From NCBI GenBank assembly GCA_035493595.1, contig DATJHZ010000486.1, positions 1 through 6,011 of the forward strand: DNA of 6,011 nt. Reading direction: 5' to 3'. The notes beneath the pieces were generated by a model. It saw only the letters and a program-made list of their open reading frames with translations. It was not told where the DNA came from and did no database searches. Every line of letters starts with the position of its first letter. Positions within the stretch are counted from its first letter, which is position 1. This document shows, one piece after another, positions 5,234 to 6,011 of the stretch. The translations under genes and the position numbers were made by a program. This DNA is from DATCRE01 sp035493595. Lineage in GTDB: Bacteria > Bacteroidota > Bacteroidia > Cytophagales > Cyclobacteriaceae.

Positions 5234-6011
5234 CTATTTCTGATGAAAAGCCGCAGCGAATTCTTTCGCAAAATCTATCACTTTTACTTTTCCCAACGTT
5301 GGTTTGTTACGATAATAATCTTCATACAAGATGCCGCCACGTCTGCTTGCATTCATTTCCATAAAACCTTTGGCCGTTTTCGGATTCATTCCTGCGGCTA
5401 ATGAACCATTCAGGAATTGTTCGTCTGGAATTGTCAACCATTTTAAATCAGGTTTTCCGATTGCTTCGCCTAGAATCTTTGCTATTTCATTGGGAGAAAC
5501 CTCATCACTTGCTATGTAACGATTCTCTCTTCCGCCGAAAGGTTTTTCAATTTCCTCTGCAATAGCAGCTGCTATGTCCAAAGGCGAAACCCAGGGTTCT
5601 TTGTCATCACCACCATAGTTTGAAACGATCATGTTCTGTGTTTTTATGGTTTGTATAAATGCGAACATATTATAGTAAAAACCAACAGGGCGCATAAATT
5701 TAATAGAAACATCATCTGGCAATTGTTTCAAAATATTCTCTGCATCATAATGAAAAGCAAGAATACCATTGCCTGTGTCGGTATGAGCGCCAATACTGCT
5801 GAGATGAACTACACGCTTTACACCAGACTGTTGAATAGCCTGCTTGTAATTATGGGCAATCTTGCTGATAGCATCTCTGATGTCAAGATTTTGGTCGAAG
5901 AAGCTATGAAAACCAAGGGCTTCCATAATGTAAACTACATCTGCACCTTCGAACGTCGCTGATAAAAAATTAACGTCTTCCATTGTACCAATAGCAGCCG
6001 TAGCACCTAGT
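5234..6011 (-). CDS. NmrA-type NAD(P)-binding oxidoreductase, atypical SDR (partial, N-terminus off right edge)
   Basis: The frame is open to the window's right end, and about 258 residues are visible. An ATG at 5983 is probably not the start: the codons before it read LGATAAIGT, and LGATAAIGTMEDVNFLSATFEGADVVY fits the internal 'G-x-x-ED-x-x-L-x-x-AF-x-GAD-x-VY' segment of NmrA proteins. The N-terminal GxxGxxG nucleotide-binding loop, some 40-50 residues, therefore lies outside. Further marks, numbered from that Met, are VKRVVHLSSIGAH (55-67), FHYDAENILK (77-86), MRPVGFYYNM (97-106), PWVSPLDIAAAIAE (130-143) and PNEIAKILGEAIGK (164-177). Relatives include quinone- and NADPH-sensing reductases such as QOR2. 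It is likely cytoplasmic and upstream in one operon with the AraC-family gene 11 bases away. The substrate is unknown. Confidence 0.92.
   Translation of the reverse strand, partial: LGATAAIGTMEDVNFLSATFEGADVVYIMEALGFHSFFDQNLDIRDAISKIAHNYKQAIQQSGVKRVVHLSSIGAHTDTGNGILAFHYDAENILKQLPDDVSIKFMRPVGFYYNMFAFIQTIKTQNMIVSNYGGDDKEPWVSPLDIAAAIAEEIEKPFGGRENRYIASDEVSPNEIAKILGEAIGKPDLKWLTIPDEQFLNGSLAAGMNPKTAKGFMEMNASRRGGILYEDYYRNKPTLGKVKVIDFAKEFAAAFHQK

Noticed and set aside
5234..5983. Start of the oxidoreductase at the ATG at 5983
   Set aside because: The reading frame continues upstream with residues that match the internal NmrA pattern, and a start here would remove the nucleotide-binding loop.
5219..5989. 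Perfect 10-bp palindrome ATTGTACAAT (5221-5230) at the AraC-family start, and a similar CATTGTACC at 5981-5989
   Set aside because: Short, AT-rich, and the second copy lies inside the oxidoreductase coding sequence, so the resemblance is probably chance.

Overview
The window looks like ordinary chromosomal DNA from a low-GC member of the Bacteroidota, perhaps a Chitinophaga-, Pedobacter- or Cytophaga-like soil or water organism. The genus cannot be told from this sequence. The reasons are AT-rich intergenic DNA, starts without clear Shine-Dalgarno sequences, signal peptides cut just before Gln (…SYS|Q, …VQC|Q), two promoter-like TAnnTTTG boxes, and families common in that phylum. There are no tRNA or rRNA genes, no transposase or integrase, no CRISPR array and no recognisable phage or defence genes. 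No stretch of more than 300 bases lacks a gene. The longest gap is 214 bases (2883-3096).

Layout. The left edge holds most of a small stand-alone KOW-domain protein (minus strand, running off the window). Next is a secreted protein with an NTF2-like (DUF4440/SnoaL-type) fold, also on the minus strand. It is divergent from a lipoprotein gene on the plus strand (991-1959). That lipoprotein has a hydrophobic helical hairpin in its middle and is clearly richer in G+C than the gene beside it. It converges on an exported, possibly beta-barrel protein of unknown function (1962-2882), with only two bases between the stop codons. Upstream of that gene is a TATTTTTG promoter box with a perfect 9+2+9 palindrome over the position of its -33 element.

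The right half is all minus strand. A small single-pass membrane protein (3683-4189) is followed after 28 bases by a RibD C-terminal/dihydrofolate-reductase-like protein (3097-3654), a probable two-gene unit. Upstream of it, a NmrA-type NAD(P)-binding oxidoreductase (5234 to the right edge, N-terminus missing) is followed after 11 bases by an AraC-family regulator (4302-5222), a second probable operon.

How they work together. The oxidoreductase and AraC regulator are probably co-transcribed and may form a small redox or electrophile-response module. The KOW, NTF2-like, lipoprotein and barrel-like genes show no obvious shared pathway. I found no convincing new multi-gene system. The items most worth a second look are the lipoprotein with a membrane hairpin and a composition shift, the palindrome at 2980-2999, and two tandem 10-bp repeats in intergenic DNA.
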